Assembly (NCBI RefSeq): GCF_902859805.1
Contig: NZ_CADIKC010000001.1
Location: forward strand, 1,054,001-1,118,000
Direction: 5' to 3'
DNA from: Paraburkholderia sediminicola
Lineage (GTDB): Bacteria > Pseudomonadota > Gammaproteobacteria > Burkholderiales > Burkholderiaceae
DNA length: 64,000 nucleotides
Shown: positions 33,427 to 41,803 of the stretch, in pieces
Position numbering within the stretch: the first letter of the stretch is position 1
How the letters are laid out: each line of letters begins with the position of its first letter
Program-made: the position numbers and the translations under genes
Notes under the pieces: generated by a model
Told to the model about the DNA's origin: nothing
The model's input: the letters and a program-made list of their open reading frames with translations, nothing else
The model's database searches: none

Positions 33427-34008
33427 ATGAGTAAGAGATTGAAAGTAGTCGCCGTCTCCGGCGGATTGCAACGGCCGTCGCGCACCCTCGTGGTGGTCGA
33501 ACGCCTGCTTGCCGCGCTCGGCGACGCGCTGCCGATCGACTCGCATCTCGTCGAACTGGGGCAGATAGCCTCGAGCCTCGCCGGTGCGGTTCATCGCTCG
33601 CAGGTCTCTGCCGACGTGGCCGAGCACATCGAGGCCATTGAATCGGCGGACCTGCTGATCGTTGCGAGCCCGGTTTATCGCGGTTCGTATACGGGGCTCT
33701 TCAAGCACCTGTTCGATCTCGTGCATCACGAGGCGCTGGTCGACGTGCCGGTTCTGCTCGCCGCAACGGGCGGCAGCGATCGCCACGCGCTTGTCATCGA
33801 TCATCAATTGCGTCCGCTGTTCAGCTTTTTTCAGACTCGCACGCTACCGATCGGCGTGTACGCGTCCGAAGCGGATTTCAACGGCTATGCAATCTCTAAC
33901 CCGGCACTGGAGGAACGCGTTGCACTCGCGGTGACACGCGCGCTGCCATGGTTGCACGCCGGACGCCTACCCGCCTCTTTCCCGCAAGCCGCAACGCTGG
34001 CTGCCTAG
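33427..34008 (+). CDS. msuE: NAD(P)H-dependent FMN reductase, MsuE type
   Basis: The 193-residue flavodoxin-like product has the phosphate loop VVAVSGGLQRPSRT, the flavin segment ASPVYRGSYTGLFKHLFDLV and LLAATGGSDRHALVIDHQLR. These match SsuE/MsuE reductases that supply reduced FMN to two-component monooxygenases. AAGGA precedes the ATG. It is the first gene of the operon under the sigma54 promoter and feeds SfnG just downstream (gap 28) and probably SfnB. Confidence 0.93.
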   Translation: MSKRLKVVAVSGGLQRPSRTLVVVERLLAALGDALPIDSHLVELGQIASSLAGAVHRSQVSADVAEHIEAIESADLLIVASPVYRGSYTGLFKHLFDLVHHEALVDVPVLLAATGGSDRHALVIDHQLRPLFSFFQTRTLPIGVYASEADFNGYAISNPALEERVALAVTRALPWLHAGRLPASFPQAATLAA

Positions 34009-34036
34009 ACCTCTTCATTCAATCATCAGGAATATC

Positions 34037-35140
34037 ATGAGCCAGAACCACTCTCACGACGACGCCGTCAAGTTCGCTTACTGGGTGCCCAATGTCAGCG
34101 GCGGTTTGGTCGTCAGCACGATCGAGCAGCGCACGGACTGGAGTCTCGAGTACAACCAGAAGCTCGCGCTCACCGCGGAGAAGGCGGGTTTCGAATACGC
34201 GCTGAGCCAGATCCGTTTCACCGCCGGCTATGGTGCGGAATATCAGCATGAGTCGGTGTCGTTCAGTCAGGCCCTGTTGCACGCTACAACCAAACTCAAG
34301 GTGCTGGCGGCGATTCTGCCAGGTCCGTGGCACCCCGCCGTTGTCGCCAAACAGATTGCCACCATCGACCATATTTCCAATGGCCGCATTGGGATCAACG
34401 TGGTGAGCGGCTGGTTCAAGGGTGAATTCACCGCGCTCGGCGAACCGTGGCTCGAACACGACGAACGCTATCGCCGCTCGCACGAATTCATTCAGGCGCT
34501 CAAGGGCATCTGGACACAGGACAATTTCACCTTCAAGGGCGACTTCTACCGCTTCAACAATTACACGCTGAGTCCCAAGCCCGTGCAAAAGCCGCATCCG
34601 GAGATCTTCCAGGGCGGCAGTTCACGCGCCGCACGCGACAACGCTGCGAGCGTCTCCGACTGGTATTTCACCAACGGCAACACGCCGGAGAACCTGAAAG
34701 CACAGATCGACGATATTCAAACCAAGGCAGCAAAGAACAATCACAAAGTGCGCATCGGCGTGAATGCCTTCGTGATCGCCCGCGATACCGAAGAAGAAGC
34801 CAAGGCCGTGCTCGCCGACATCATCAAACATGCTCACGTCGAAGCCGTGCATGCGTTCGGCGACGCCGTCAAACAGGCCGGCAAGGCTTCGCCGGAAGGC
34901 GAAGGCAACTGGGCCAAGTCGAGCTTCGAAGACCTCGTTCAATACAACGACGGCTTCCGCACCAATCTCATCGGTACACCGCAGCAGATTGCCGAGCGCA
35001 TCGTCGAACTGAAATCGGTCGGCGTGGATCTCGTGCTGACCGGCTTCCTCCATTTCATCGAAGAGGTGGAGTATTTCGGCAAGCGGGTTCTGCCGCTGGT
35101 GCGTGAGCTTGAACTCAAGCAGCAGGCCAAGGTCGCCTGA
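34037..35140 (+). CDS. sfnG: FMNH2-dependent dimethylsulfone monooxygenase
   Basis: The 367-residue bacterial-luciferase-fold product has VKFAYWVPNVSGGLVVSTIE, EYALSQIRFTAGYGAEYQHE, HISNGRIGINVVSGWFKGEF and EIFQGGSSRAARDNA, as in SfnG/SsuD-type enzymes. SfnG converts dimethylsulfone to methanesulfinate using FMNH2 and O2, giving sulfur under sulfate limitation. The reductase gene lies directly upstream and the acyl-CoA-synthetase-like gene begins two bases after its stop. It is cytoplasmic. Confidence 0.93.
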   Translation: MSQNHSHDDAVKFAYWVPNVSGGLVVSTIEQRTDWSLEYNQKLALTAEKAGFEYALSQIRFTAGYGAEYQHESVSFSQALLHATTKLKVLAAILPGPWHPAVVAKQIATIDHISNGRIGINVVSGWFKGEFTALGEPWLEHDERYRRSHEFIQALKGIWTQDNFTFKGDFYRFNNYTLSPKPVQKPHPEIFQGGSSRAARDNAASVSDWYFTNGNTPENLKAQIDDIQTKAAKNNHKVRIGVNAFVIARDTEEEAKAVLADIIKHAHVEAVHAFGDAVKQAGKASPEGEGNWAKSSFEDLVQYNDGFRTNLIGTPQQIAERIVELKSVGVDLVLTGFLHFIEEVEYFGKRVLPLVRELELKQQAKVA

Positions 35141-35142
35141 TC

Positions 35143-36288
35143 ATGACAAACGCACAGCCGTCGACGCTGCCGGACTGGCTGCACCATCAGGCGCAGCATC
35201 GGCCGCATGCCATCGCATTGCGGCACAAGCGGCTGGGCGCGTGGCACGCGTTGTCGTGGCAAGACGTCGCCACGGCAGTCGAGCAGTTGGCCGCCGGTCT
35301 CGCGCAACATGGCTTCGCGGCGGGTGACGCGCTGCTGCTCGTCAGTCATCCGCGCGAGGAGGCGCTGCTACTGTCGCTAGCCGCACAATGGAACGGTGGC
35401 GTCGCGATACCGCTCGACCCGCAACTCACCGACAACGCATTGCGCTCGGTACTCACGCATATCGCGCCGCGCTTCGTGTTTGCAGAAGACGACAGCCAGA
35501 TCGATCGCCTGCTGACGCATAAAGGTTTGCGCGTGATCGATGCCAACCCACGCAATCTGGCGTCGCATCCGCATGCGGACGTGACCGACTATCGCGCGTT
35601 GTCGGTCCGTAACGAGGGCGGCTTTGCTTCCACGGCTCGTCCCCATGACGACGCATTCGCCTTTGTGCGCCTCGATGCCGATGGGCAACTCGTCGAACAA
35701 CGTTTCCAGCATGCGACGTTAGTGCGTGAAGCACAGCAGCTCGTCGCCACCGAGAAACTCAACGCGGACGACGAAGCGTTTGCAGCACGCGCATTCGCGG
35801 CCGGCTCCCAGGCACGTTACCTGATTGCACCGTGGGTACTGAGCGGTTTTCGTCTGAATTTTCCCGAGTCGCTCGCGACGCGCGACAACGACCGCCGTGA
35901 ACTCGCCCCCACGCTCGTAGCAGGCACGCGCGAAACCTACGCCCGGGTGGCGCAGCTCGTCGACGACCGTTTGCCCGGTGCGCGCTCATGGCGGCGCCGT
36001 CTGATCAACCGTGCGCAGCGCAAACAGGGCGGCCCACTTGCTCGTGCGCTGACCTGGTGGCTCATCACCCGTCCGTTGCGCGAAGTGATCGGTTTTTCGC
36101 GCACGCATGCCGCGCTCGTCATCGGACCGCCGCTCGATGAAAAAACCGCTGCATTGTTCGAAGCAATACGCGTCGATGTGCGCGCCTGGCCCGATACCGG
36201 CGACTGGCGGCGTGTCGAACCTAAACGTCAGGCCCTGGCGCCGCAGCGCTATGCGACAGACGGCGCGTCAGAACAGCCGGCCTATTGA
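35143..36288 (+). CDS. Degenerate acyl-CoA-synthetase (AMP-binding) homologue, probably inactive
   Basis: The 381-residue product aligns with the N-terminal half of long-chain acyl-CoA synthetases: LPDWLHHQAQHRPHAIALRH, SWQDVATAVEQLAAGLAQHG, NGGVAIPLDPQLTDNALRSV, and later RLNFPESLATRDNDRRELAP. The nucleotide loop (TSGTTGxPKG) is replaced by RLDADGQLVEQRF. The YGxTE segment and whole C-terminal lid domain are absent. It therefore cannot bind ATP in the usual way. Intact full-length relatives are often encoded with five-gene branched-chain-type ABC importers. Here the gene is tightly coupled (two bases after sfnG, three before the ABC ATPase) and has a clean frame, so it looks maintained rather than decaying. 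Confidence 0.72.
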   Translation: MTNAQPSTLPDWLHHQAQHRPHAIALRHKRLGAWHALSWQDVATAVEQLAAGLAQHGFAAGDALLLVSHPREEALLLSLAAQWNGGVAIPLDPQLTDNALRSVLTHIAPRFVFAEDDSQIDRLLTHKGLRVIDANPRNLASHPHADVTDYRALSVRNEGGFASTARPHDDAFAFVRLDADGQLVEQRFQHATLVREAQQLVATEKLNADDEAFAARAFAAGSQARYLIAPWVLSGFRLNFPESLATRDNDRRELAPTLVAGTRETYARVAQLVDDRLPGARSWRRRLINRAQRKQGGPLARALTWWLITRPLREVIGFSRTHAALVIGPPLDEKTAALFEAIRVDVRAWPDTGDWRRVEPKRQALAPQRYATDGASEQPAY

Positions 36289-36291
36289 CGC

Positions 36292-37086
36292 ATGACTCAA
36301 CGTCCAATGACTTCATCCTCAAACGCTCTGCTCTCGCTCGACCATATCTCGCTGTCGTTCAAAGGCGTGAAAGCGGTCACCGATATCAGCTTCGCTGTGC
36401 ACACGGGTGAGATCTGCGCACTGATCGGCCCGAACGGCGCGGGAAAAAGCTCGCTGCTCAACGTGATCAACGGCGTCTATCAACCGCAGCAAGGCAGCGT
36501 CAATTTCGACGGCCGCGTCTATCGGCGCATGAATCCGTATCACGCGGCGCACAGCGGCATTGCCCGCACGTTTCAGAACATCGCGCTGTTCCGGCGGATG
36601 AGCGTGCTGGACAACGTGCTCACCGGCCGCAATCTGCATCGGCGCAGCACCTGGCTTGAACAGACTTTGAGCATTGGCCGCGCGCGCCGCGATGAGACGG
36701 TGCAACGCCGCTATGCCGAAGTCGTCATTGAAGCGCTCGACTTGCAGCGCTACCGGCATACCACCGTCGGCACCTTGCCGTACGGCGTGCAAAAACGCGT
36801 TGAACTGGCCCGCGCGCTCGCCGCCGAGCCACGTCTCTTACTACTCGACGAACCGATGGCCGGCATGAATGCAGACGAAAAACGTGCAATGGCTGGTTAT
36901 GTGCTCGACGCCAACACGCAATTCGGTGTGACTGTCGTGCTGATCGAGCACGACATCGGCGTGGTGATGGACCTGTCGGATCACGTGGTGGTGCTCGATT
37001 ACGGCAAGAAGATCGCCGACGGCGCTCCCGCCGACGTGCGCACCAACCCGGACGTACTGGCCGCTTATCTCGGCACCCGTCACTGA
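36292..37086 (+). CDS. ABC importer ATPase, LivG type
   Basis: The 264-residue product has Walker A GPNGAGKS, the insertion typical of LivG (ARTFQNIALFRRMSVLDNVL), a signature of the form LPYGVQKRVELARAL, and Walker B LLLLDEPMAGM. An H-loop lies in LIEHDIGVV. It powers a branched-chain-amino-acid-type (HAAT) importer with the following four genes. Location in an sfnG operon suggests an organosulfur or sulfonate-like cargo, by inference only. Confidence 0.9.
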   Translation: MTQRPMTSSSNALLSLDHISLSFKGVKAVTDISFAVHTGEICALIGPNGAGKSSLLNVINGVYQPQQGSVNFDGRVYRRMNPYHAAHSGIARTFQNIALFRRMSVLDNVLTGRNLHRRSTWLEQTLSIGRARRDETVQRRYAEVVIEALDLQRYRHTTVGTLPYGVQKRVELARALAAEPRLLLLDEPMAGMNADEKRAMAGYVLDANTQFGVTVVLIEHDIGVVMDLSDHVVVLDYGKKIADGAPADVRTNPDVLAAYLGTRH

Positions 37087-37099
37087 GAGATTGAACAAC

Positions 37100-37981
37100 A
37101 TGGGATTTTTCCTCGAAGTACTCGTCGGCGGACTGCTGGCGGGCGTGATGTATTCGATGGTCGCAATCGGCTTCGTGCTGATCTACAAGGCGTCCGGCGT
37201 GTTCAATTTCGCGCAGGGTTCGATGGTGCTGTTCGGCGCGCTCACGTATGTAAGCCTCGTCGAGCGGCATGTGCACCCCGTGCTGGCATTTGCGATCACG
37301 CTAGCGGCCCTGGTGCTGATTGCGTTGCTGATCGGCCGGCTCGTATTGAGGCCGCTGGTGAATCGGCCGCCCATTGTGCTGTTCATGGCGACGCTCGGCT
37401 TGAGCTTCATTCTTGAAGGCGCGGCGCAATTGTTCTGGGGCGCCCAGGTGCACGGCCTCGATCTCGGCATCGACGACAAACCGCTGAACGTGGCCGGCGT
37501 CATGATCAGCCAGTTCGACGTCTTTGCGGCGGCGACCGCCGGCGTGCTGGTGATCGGTCTGTCGCTTCTGACCCAGCGCACACGTCTCGGGCTGTCGCTG
37601 CGCGCAGTCGCGGACGACCCGCTCGCCGCGCTCGCTATCGGCATACGGCTGCCGCGCGTGTGGGCGATCGTATGGGCCCTGGCGGGCTTTGTCAGCCTCG
37701 TGGCGGGGCTTCTGTGGGGCGCGCGGCTTGGTGTGCAGTTCTCGCTGTCGCTGGTGGTGCTGAAGGCGCTGCCGGTGCTGATCATCGGTGGGTTTTCGTC
37801 GATCGGCGGGGCGATTGTCGGCGGCCTGCTGATTGGCGCGTCGGAGAAGCTTGCCGAAGTCTATGTCGGCAGCCTGCTCGGCGGCGGGATCGAAAACTGG
37901 TTTCCTTATCTGCTCGCGATGCTTTTCCTGCTCGCGCGGCCTGTGGGTCTGTTCGGCGAACCCGCCGTTGAACGCGTGTGA
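37100..37981 (+). CDS. ABC importer permease, LivH type
   Basis: The 293-residue polytopic membrane protein has the LivH patterns GLLAGVMYSMVAIGFVLIYK, GVFNFAQGSMVLFGA and ADDPLAALAIGI. The end of the transmembrane domain reads LPVLIIGGFSSIGGAIVGGL. The ATG at 37100 was chosen; a TTG at 37091 is possible. It pairs with the LivM-type permease encoded next. Confidence 0.9.
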   Translation: MGFFLEVLVGGLLAGVMYSMVAIGFVLIYKASGVFNFAQGSMVLFGALTYVSLVERHVHPVLAFAITLAALVLIALLIGRLVLRPLVNRPPIVLFMATLGLSFILEGAAQLFWGAQVHGLDLGIDDKPLNVAGVMISQFDVFAAATAGVLVIGLSLLTQRTRLGLSLRAVADDPLAALAIGIRLPRVWAIVWALAGFVSLVAGLLWGARLGVQFSLSLVVLKALPVLIIGGFSSIGGAIVGGLLIGASEKLAEVYVGSLLGGGIENWFPYLLAMLFLLARPVGLFGEPAVERV

Positions 37982-37989
37982 GGCTCGCC

Positions 37990-39057
37990 ATGTCATCTCC
38001 TCACTCCGCGCTGAATACGCCGCGTCGGTTCAAACCGTACTCGCTTCAATCGCAGGGACTGAAGCTTTGGTTCGCGGCGGTCCTCGCGCTGATTGCGTTC
38101 GTCGCCGTGCCGATCGTCGGCAACGATTACTGGCTCAATGCCATTCTGATTCCGTTCCTCGTGCTGTCGCTCGCGGGACTCGGGCTGAACCTGGTTACGG
38201 GCTACGCGGGTCAACTCTCGCTCGGTTCCGCGGCATTCATGTCGGTCGGCGCCTATGCCACCTACAACCTCATGGTGCGGGCGCCCGGGTTGCCGCTGAT
38301 CGTCGATCTACTGCTCGGGGGATTGATCACTGCCGCGGTGGGCGCCGTGTTCGGCTTGCCGAGCCTGCGTATCAAAGGCTTCTACCTGATCGTCTCGACG
38401 CTGGCTGCGCAGTTCTTTGTCGAATGGATCTTTACGCGAGTCAGCTGGTTTTCCAACGACGACACCTCGGGCGTACTCAGCGCACCACGCCTCACTGCGT
38501 TCGGCTGGAAAATCGACACGCCGGCGGCACGCTATCTGCTCGTGCTCGGCGTCACCACCGTCCTGTTCATTCTTGCGGCTCGCCTCGTGCGCAGCGAACT
38601 CGGCCGACGCTGGATGGCCGTGCGCGACATGGACACGGCCGCGCGCGTGATCGGCATCCCGACCGGCCGCACCAAGTTGCTCGCATTCGCGCTGAGTTCG
38701 TTCGTGATCGGCATTGCCGGCGCGTTGTGGGCATTTGCCTATCTGGGCACCGTCGAGCCGCACGGCTTCGATCTCAATCTGTCGTTTCAGGTGCTGTTCA
38801 TCATCATCATTGGCGGCATGGGGAGCATCGGCGGGAATTTTCTCGGTGCGGCCTTCATCGTGCTGCTGCCCATTCTTCTCTCGAATGCGGCAGGTGCGCT
38901 AGCCAGCATCGGCATTGAAGCCGGTCAGTTGCAGAACCTGCAGAAGATCCTCTTCGGCACGCTGATCATTGTTTTTCTCATCAAGGAACCGGACGGGCTC
39001 GCAAGACTGGTTCAGACCGCGCGGAATCGTCTGCGTGACTGGCCGCTGCGCCCATGA
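37990..39057 (+). CDS. ABC importer permease, LivM type
   Basis: The 355-residue polytopic membrane protein has AGLGLNLVTGYAGQLSLGSA, then FMSVGAYATYNL, LRIKGFYLIVSTLAAQFFVE, and IIIGGMGSIGGNFLGAAFIV. These are LivM signatures, including the conserved coupling-helix region near RDMDTAARVIGI. GAGG precedes the ATG at 37990; a GTG at 37978 overlaps the LivH stop. It forms the translocation channel with LivH. Confidence 0.9.
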   Translation: MSSPHSALNTPRRFKPYSLQSQGLKLWFAAVLALIAFVAVPIVGNDYWLNAILIPFLVLSLAGLGLNLVTGYAGQLSLGSAAFMSVGAYATYNLMVRAPGLPLIVDLLLGGLITAAVGAVFGLPSLRIKGFYLIVSTLAAQFFVEWIFTRVSWFSNDDTSGVLSAPRLTAFGWKIDTPAARYLLVLGVTTVLFILAARLVRSELGRRWMAVRDMDTAARVIGIPTGRTKLLAFALSSFVIGIAGALWAFAYLGTVEPHGFDLNLSFQVLFIIIIGGMGSIGGNFLGAAFIVLLPILLSNAAGALASIGIEAGQLQNLQKILFGTLIIVFLIKEPDGLARLVQTARNRLRDWPLRP

Positions 39058-39115
39058 CTTCGCTTTCACGCATCGCTGTTTAATCCATCGTTTATCCATT
39101 CAAGGTCCATCCAGC

Positions 39116-40477
39116 ATGAATTTCATCGACTCCTTCAAAAGGCGCGGGACAGTCTCGCGCGTCGCCGCTGCCGCGAGCCTGATGCTTGCCCTTACCGCCG
39201 CATTTGCACCCACCGCGCAAGCCGCGGGCGAGGAATACTTCCCGCTGCAAAGCTACCGCGTCGGACCGTATGCGGCGGGCGGCAGTGGCTTCTTCGGGGG
39301 CTTTATCGACTATATGAACCTCATCAACAAGCGCGATGGCGGCGTCAATGGGGTCAAGCTGACGTGGAGCGAATGCGAAACCGAATACGTCGTGGAAAAA
39401 GGGGTGGAATGCTACGAACGGCTCAAGAGCGGCCTGAACGGCGCGCCGGCTGCAGCGACCAATCCGCTCTCGGTCGGGATCGCCTATGCGACGCTCGATC
39501 GCTCGACCGCCGACAAGATTCCGCTGGTTACGATCAATCACGGCCGCACGGACTCCACGGACGGCGCAGTATTTCCGTACGTGTTTCCGCTTCAACTCAA
39601 CCCGTATAGCGAAGTCTCGGCGATCGTCAATTACATCGGCCAGCAGTCAGGCGGGCTGAATCAGCTGAAGGGCAAGAAGATCGTGGTGCTCTACCATGGT
39701 TCTCCTTACGGCCGCGAGACGATTCCCGTGCTCGATGCGCTCGCCAAAAAATACGGCTTTGAACTCACGCAGATCGAAGTCCCGCACCCGGGCAACGAGC
39801 AGGGCTCACAGTGGCTCACCATCCACCGGATCAATCCGGACTGGGTGATTCTGCGCGGCTGGGGCGTGATGAATCCGGTCGCGTTGAAGTCGGCGCAGAA
39901 GGTTGGCTTTCCGGCGAATCACATCATTGGGAACATCTGGAGTAATTCGGAAGAGGATGCGCGCCCGGCAGGCGACGCGGCGAAGGGATTCATTTCGATT
40001 ACCACGCATCCGTCGGGAACCGACTTTCCGGTACTTCAGGCAATCAATCAATATGTGATCAAGCCCGGCAACGGCAACCTGAAGGACCCGGCGCGCTTCG
40101 GTACGGTGTATTACAACCTGGGCGTCGTCAACGGCATTCTCAACGTCGAAGCGTTGCGCGTGGCTCAGGCCAGGTTCGGCGACAAACCGCTTACGGGCGA
40201 ACAGGTGCGCTGGGGTTTCGAGCATCTGAATCTCGACGACGCGCGTCTTAAGCAATTGGGCGCGTACGGTCTGGTTCAACCGCTGAAACTCTCGTGCTCC
40301 GATCATGAAGGCGGCGGCGCCGTCCGCTTCCAGCAATGGGACGGTCAGCAATGGAAGGTGATTAGCGGCTGGGTTCAGGCCGATCGTGCACTGTTGCGCC
40401 CGATCATCGAGAAGTCGGCGAACGCATATGCCAAAGAAAAGGGCATTACGCCGCGCGATTGCAGCAAGGACCTCTGA
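39116..40477 (+). CDS. ABC importer substrate-binding protein, LivJ/K-like
   Basis: The 453-residue product has a signal peptide (VAAAASLMLALTAAFAPTAQ, cleaved near AQAA). A type I periplasmic binding fold follows, with YAAGGSGFFGGFIDYMNLIN and GVKLTWSECETEYVVEKGVE. Further on are KKIVVLYHGSPYGRETIPVL and NPDWVILRGWGVMNPVALKS. It is larger than amino-acid LivJ proteins and belongs to the branch that binds aromatic or other organic acids. It sets the specificity of the importer. The cargo is unknown; a sulfonate or sulfone-derived anion is a reasonable guess. Confidence 0.88.
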   Translation: MNFIDSFKRRGTVSRVAAAASLMLALTAAFAPTAQAAGEEYFPLQSYRVGPYAAGGSGFFGGFIDYMNLINKRDGGVNGVKLTWSECETEYVVEKGVECYERLKSGLNGAPAAATNPLSVGIAYATLDRSTADKIPLVTINHGRTDSTDGAVFPYVFPLQLNPYSEVSAIVNYIGQQSGGLNQLKGKKIVVLYHGSPYGRETIPVLDALAKKYGFELTQIEVPHPGNEQGSQWLTIHRINPDWVILRGWGVMNPVALKSAQKVGFPANHIIGNIWSNSEEDARPAGDAAKGFISITTHPSGTDFPVLQAINQYVIKPGNGNLKDPARFGTVYYNLGVVNGILNVEALRVAQARFGDKPLTGEQVRWGFEHLNLDDARLKQLGAYGLVQPLKLSCSDHEGGGAVRFQQWDGQQWKVISGWVQADRALLRPIIEKSANAYAKEKGITPRDCSKDL

Positions 40478-40479
40478 GC

Positions 40480-41274
40480 ATGAGCGCCGCCCCGATCCTG
40501 CAGGTCGATGACATCGCCGTGACATATAGCCAGCTCATTCCGGCATTGCGCGGCGTTTCGCTGACGGTGCCGTCCGGCGCCATAGTCGCTCTGCTGGGCG
40601 GCAATGGCGCGGGCAAAACGACCACGCTGAAGGCCATCTCGAGCCTGATTCGCGCGGAACGGGGCGAGCTTACGTCGGGCCGCATCGCGTATCGTGGCGA
40701 CGCGATTACCGACGTGGACCCGTGGACGCTCGCGGAACGCGGCCTCGTCCAGGTGCTGGAGGGACGGCGCTGCTTCGCGCATCTTTCTGTCGAGGAGAAT
40801 CTCCGGCTCGGCGCGTTTGTGCGGCGGCCTGCCCGCGCTGATCTCGAGGCGGATCTCGAACGTATCTACGGCATCTTCCCCCGGCTAAAGGAGCGTCGTA
40901 AGGCGTTTGCAGGCTATACGTCCGGCGGTGAACAGCAGATGGTTGCGATCGGCCGCGCGTTGATGGCGCGGCCGTCCCTGGTGTTGCTTGACGAACCGTC
41001 GATGGGGCTCGCCCCGCAAGTTGTCGAAGAGATCTTCGAGACAGTGGCGACACTCAATCGCGACGACGGCGTCAGCTTCCTGCTGGCGGAGCAGAATGCA
41101 GCGATCGCGCTGCATTCTGCGCAGTCTGGATACGTGCTCGAAGGCGGCCGCGTGGTGGCGCATGGGAACGCAGAGACGCTGCTGGAACTGGATACCTTGC
41201 GCGACGCCTATCTTGGGCGTGGAAAATCCGCCACGAGCGGCACGCGCAGAGGATCACGCCACCCTGCCCTTTGA
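40480..41274 (+). CDS. ABC importer ATPase, LivF type
   Basis: The 264-residue product has Walker A GGNGAGKTT, QVLEGRRCFAHLSVEENLRL (LivF wording), signature YTSGGEQQMVAIGRAL and Walker B LVLLDEPSMGL. It is the second ATPase of the importer and last gene of the operon. AAGGA precedes the ATG at 40480; an upstream ATG at 40459 overlaps the previous gene. Confidence 0.9.
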   Translation: MSAAPILQVDDIAVTYSQLIPALRGVSLTVPSGAIVALLGGNGAGKTTTLKAISSLIRAERGELTSGRIAYRGDAITDVDPWTLAERGLVQVLEGRRCFAHLSVEENLRLGAFVRRPARADLEADLERIYGIFPRLKERRKAFAGYTSGGEQQMVAIGRALMARPSLVLLDEPSMGLAPQVVEEIFETVATLNRDDGVSFLLAEQNAAIALHSAQSGYVLEGGRVVAHGNAETLLELDTLRDAYLGRGKSATSGTRRGSRHPAL

Positions 41275-41300
41275 CTGGCCGGCCAACGCCGCAGTCAAAG
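41269..41300 (+). terminator. Possible terminator hairpin at the end of the sulfone operon
   Basis: A perfect 9-bp stem (CTTTGACTG and CAGTCAAAG, 14-base loop) straddles the livF-type stop codon. There is no T-tract, so termination is uncertain. The following 335 bases up to 41609 contain no convincing gene. Confidence 0.4.
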
Positions 41301-41609
41301 TACCGCAAAAAATAATTCCTCTGTATATTGGCGCTTTCGTGCCGTGCAGCCTGCCCAACGAAACCCGGCAGCCGCGCACGCACGAACCCTCGATCCCGAC
41401 GAAAGCCTGACTGTGTGCGGCTGACAGCCCGGGCTCTGAGTTCCAACCGGTTTTGTCAGACGTTATCGGCCTGCCAAAGTGAAACGAATTGTCAGCCGGG
41501 ATGGGTTGCGCGCACTTCGGTGTACGCTCGTGAAATGAGCCGTGATCCGAGCGACATCTTGTAGTTATATATTTCGGAAAAAATCGTTTTGTCCCCAAGG
41601 GAGTAGAAG

Positions 41610-41720
41610 ATGGTCAGTTTCTTAACGCATGCCGCATGTTTATTGATCGGCGTGGCGATCGGCGTGTTCGTATGCGCACTATGCGTTGCGCGGTCAAGGA
41701 CACCAAGAGACGATAGTTAA
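41610..41720 (+). CDS. 36-aa single-pass membrane microprotein
   Basis: The frame from ATG at 41610 encodes 36 residues: VSFLTHAACLLIGVAIGVFV, then CALCVARSRTPRDDS. One membrane helix is followed by a short polar, positively then negatively charged tail. GGAG lies at an ideal distance upstream. The layout resembles the DUF3789-like tiny membrane proteins of phages and proteobacteria. It is not linked to a larger gene. Function unknown. Confidence 0.6.
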   Translation: MVSFLTHAACLLIGVAIGVFVCALCVARSRTPRDDS

Positions 41721-41803
41721 GCTAGCTAAGCTCGCCGCTTTCACGACCTCCGAACAGCGCGAGTTCCAGACGTCGATCATGCTCGTCGACCATGCTTTCT
41801 GAC

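Noticed and set aside
33014..33430. 138-codon plus-strand frame across the msuE control region
   Set aside because: It overlaps the sigma54 promoter and the start of msuE, and its composition is unlike the neighbouring proteins.
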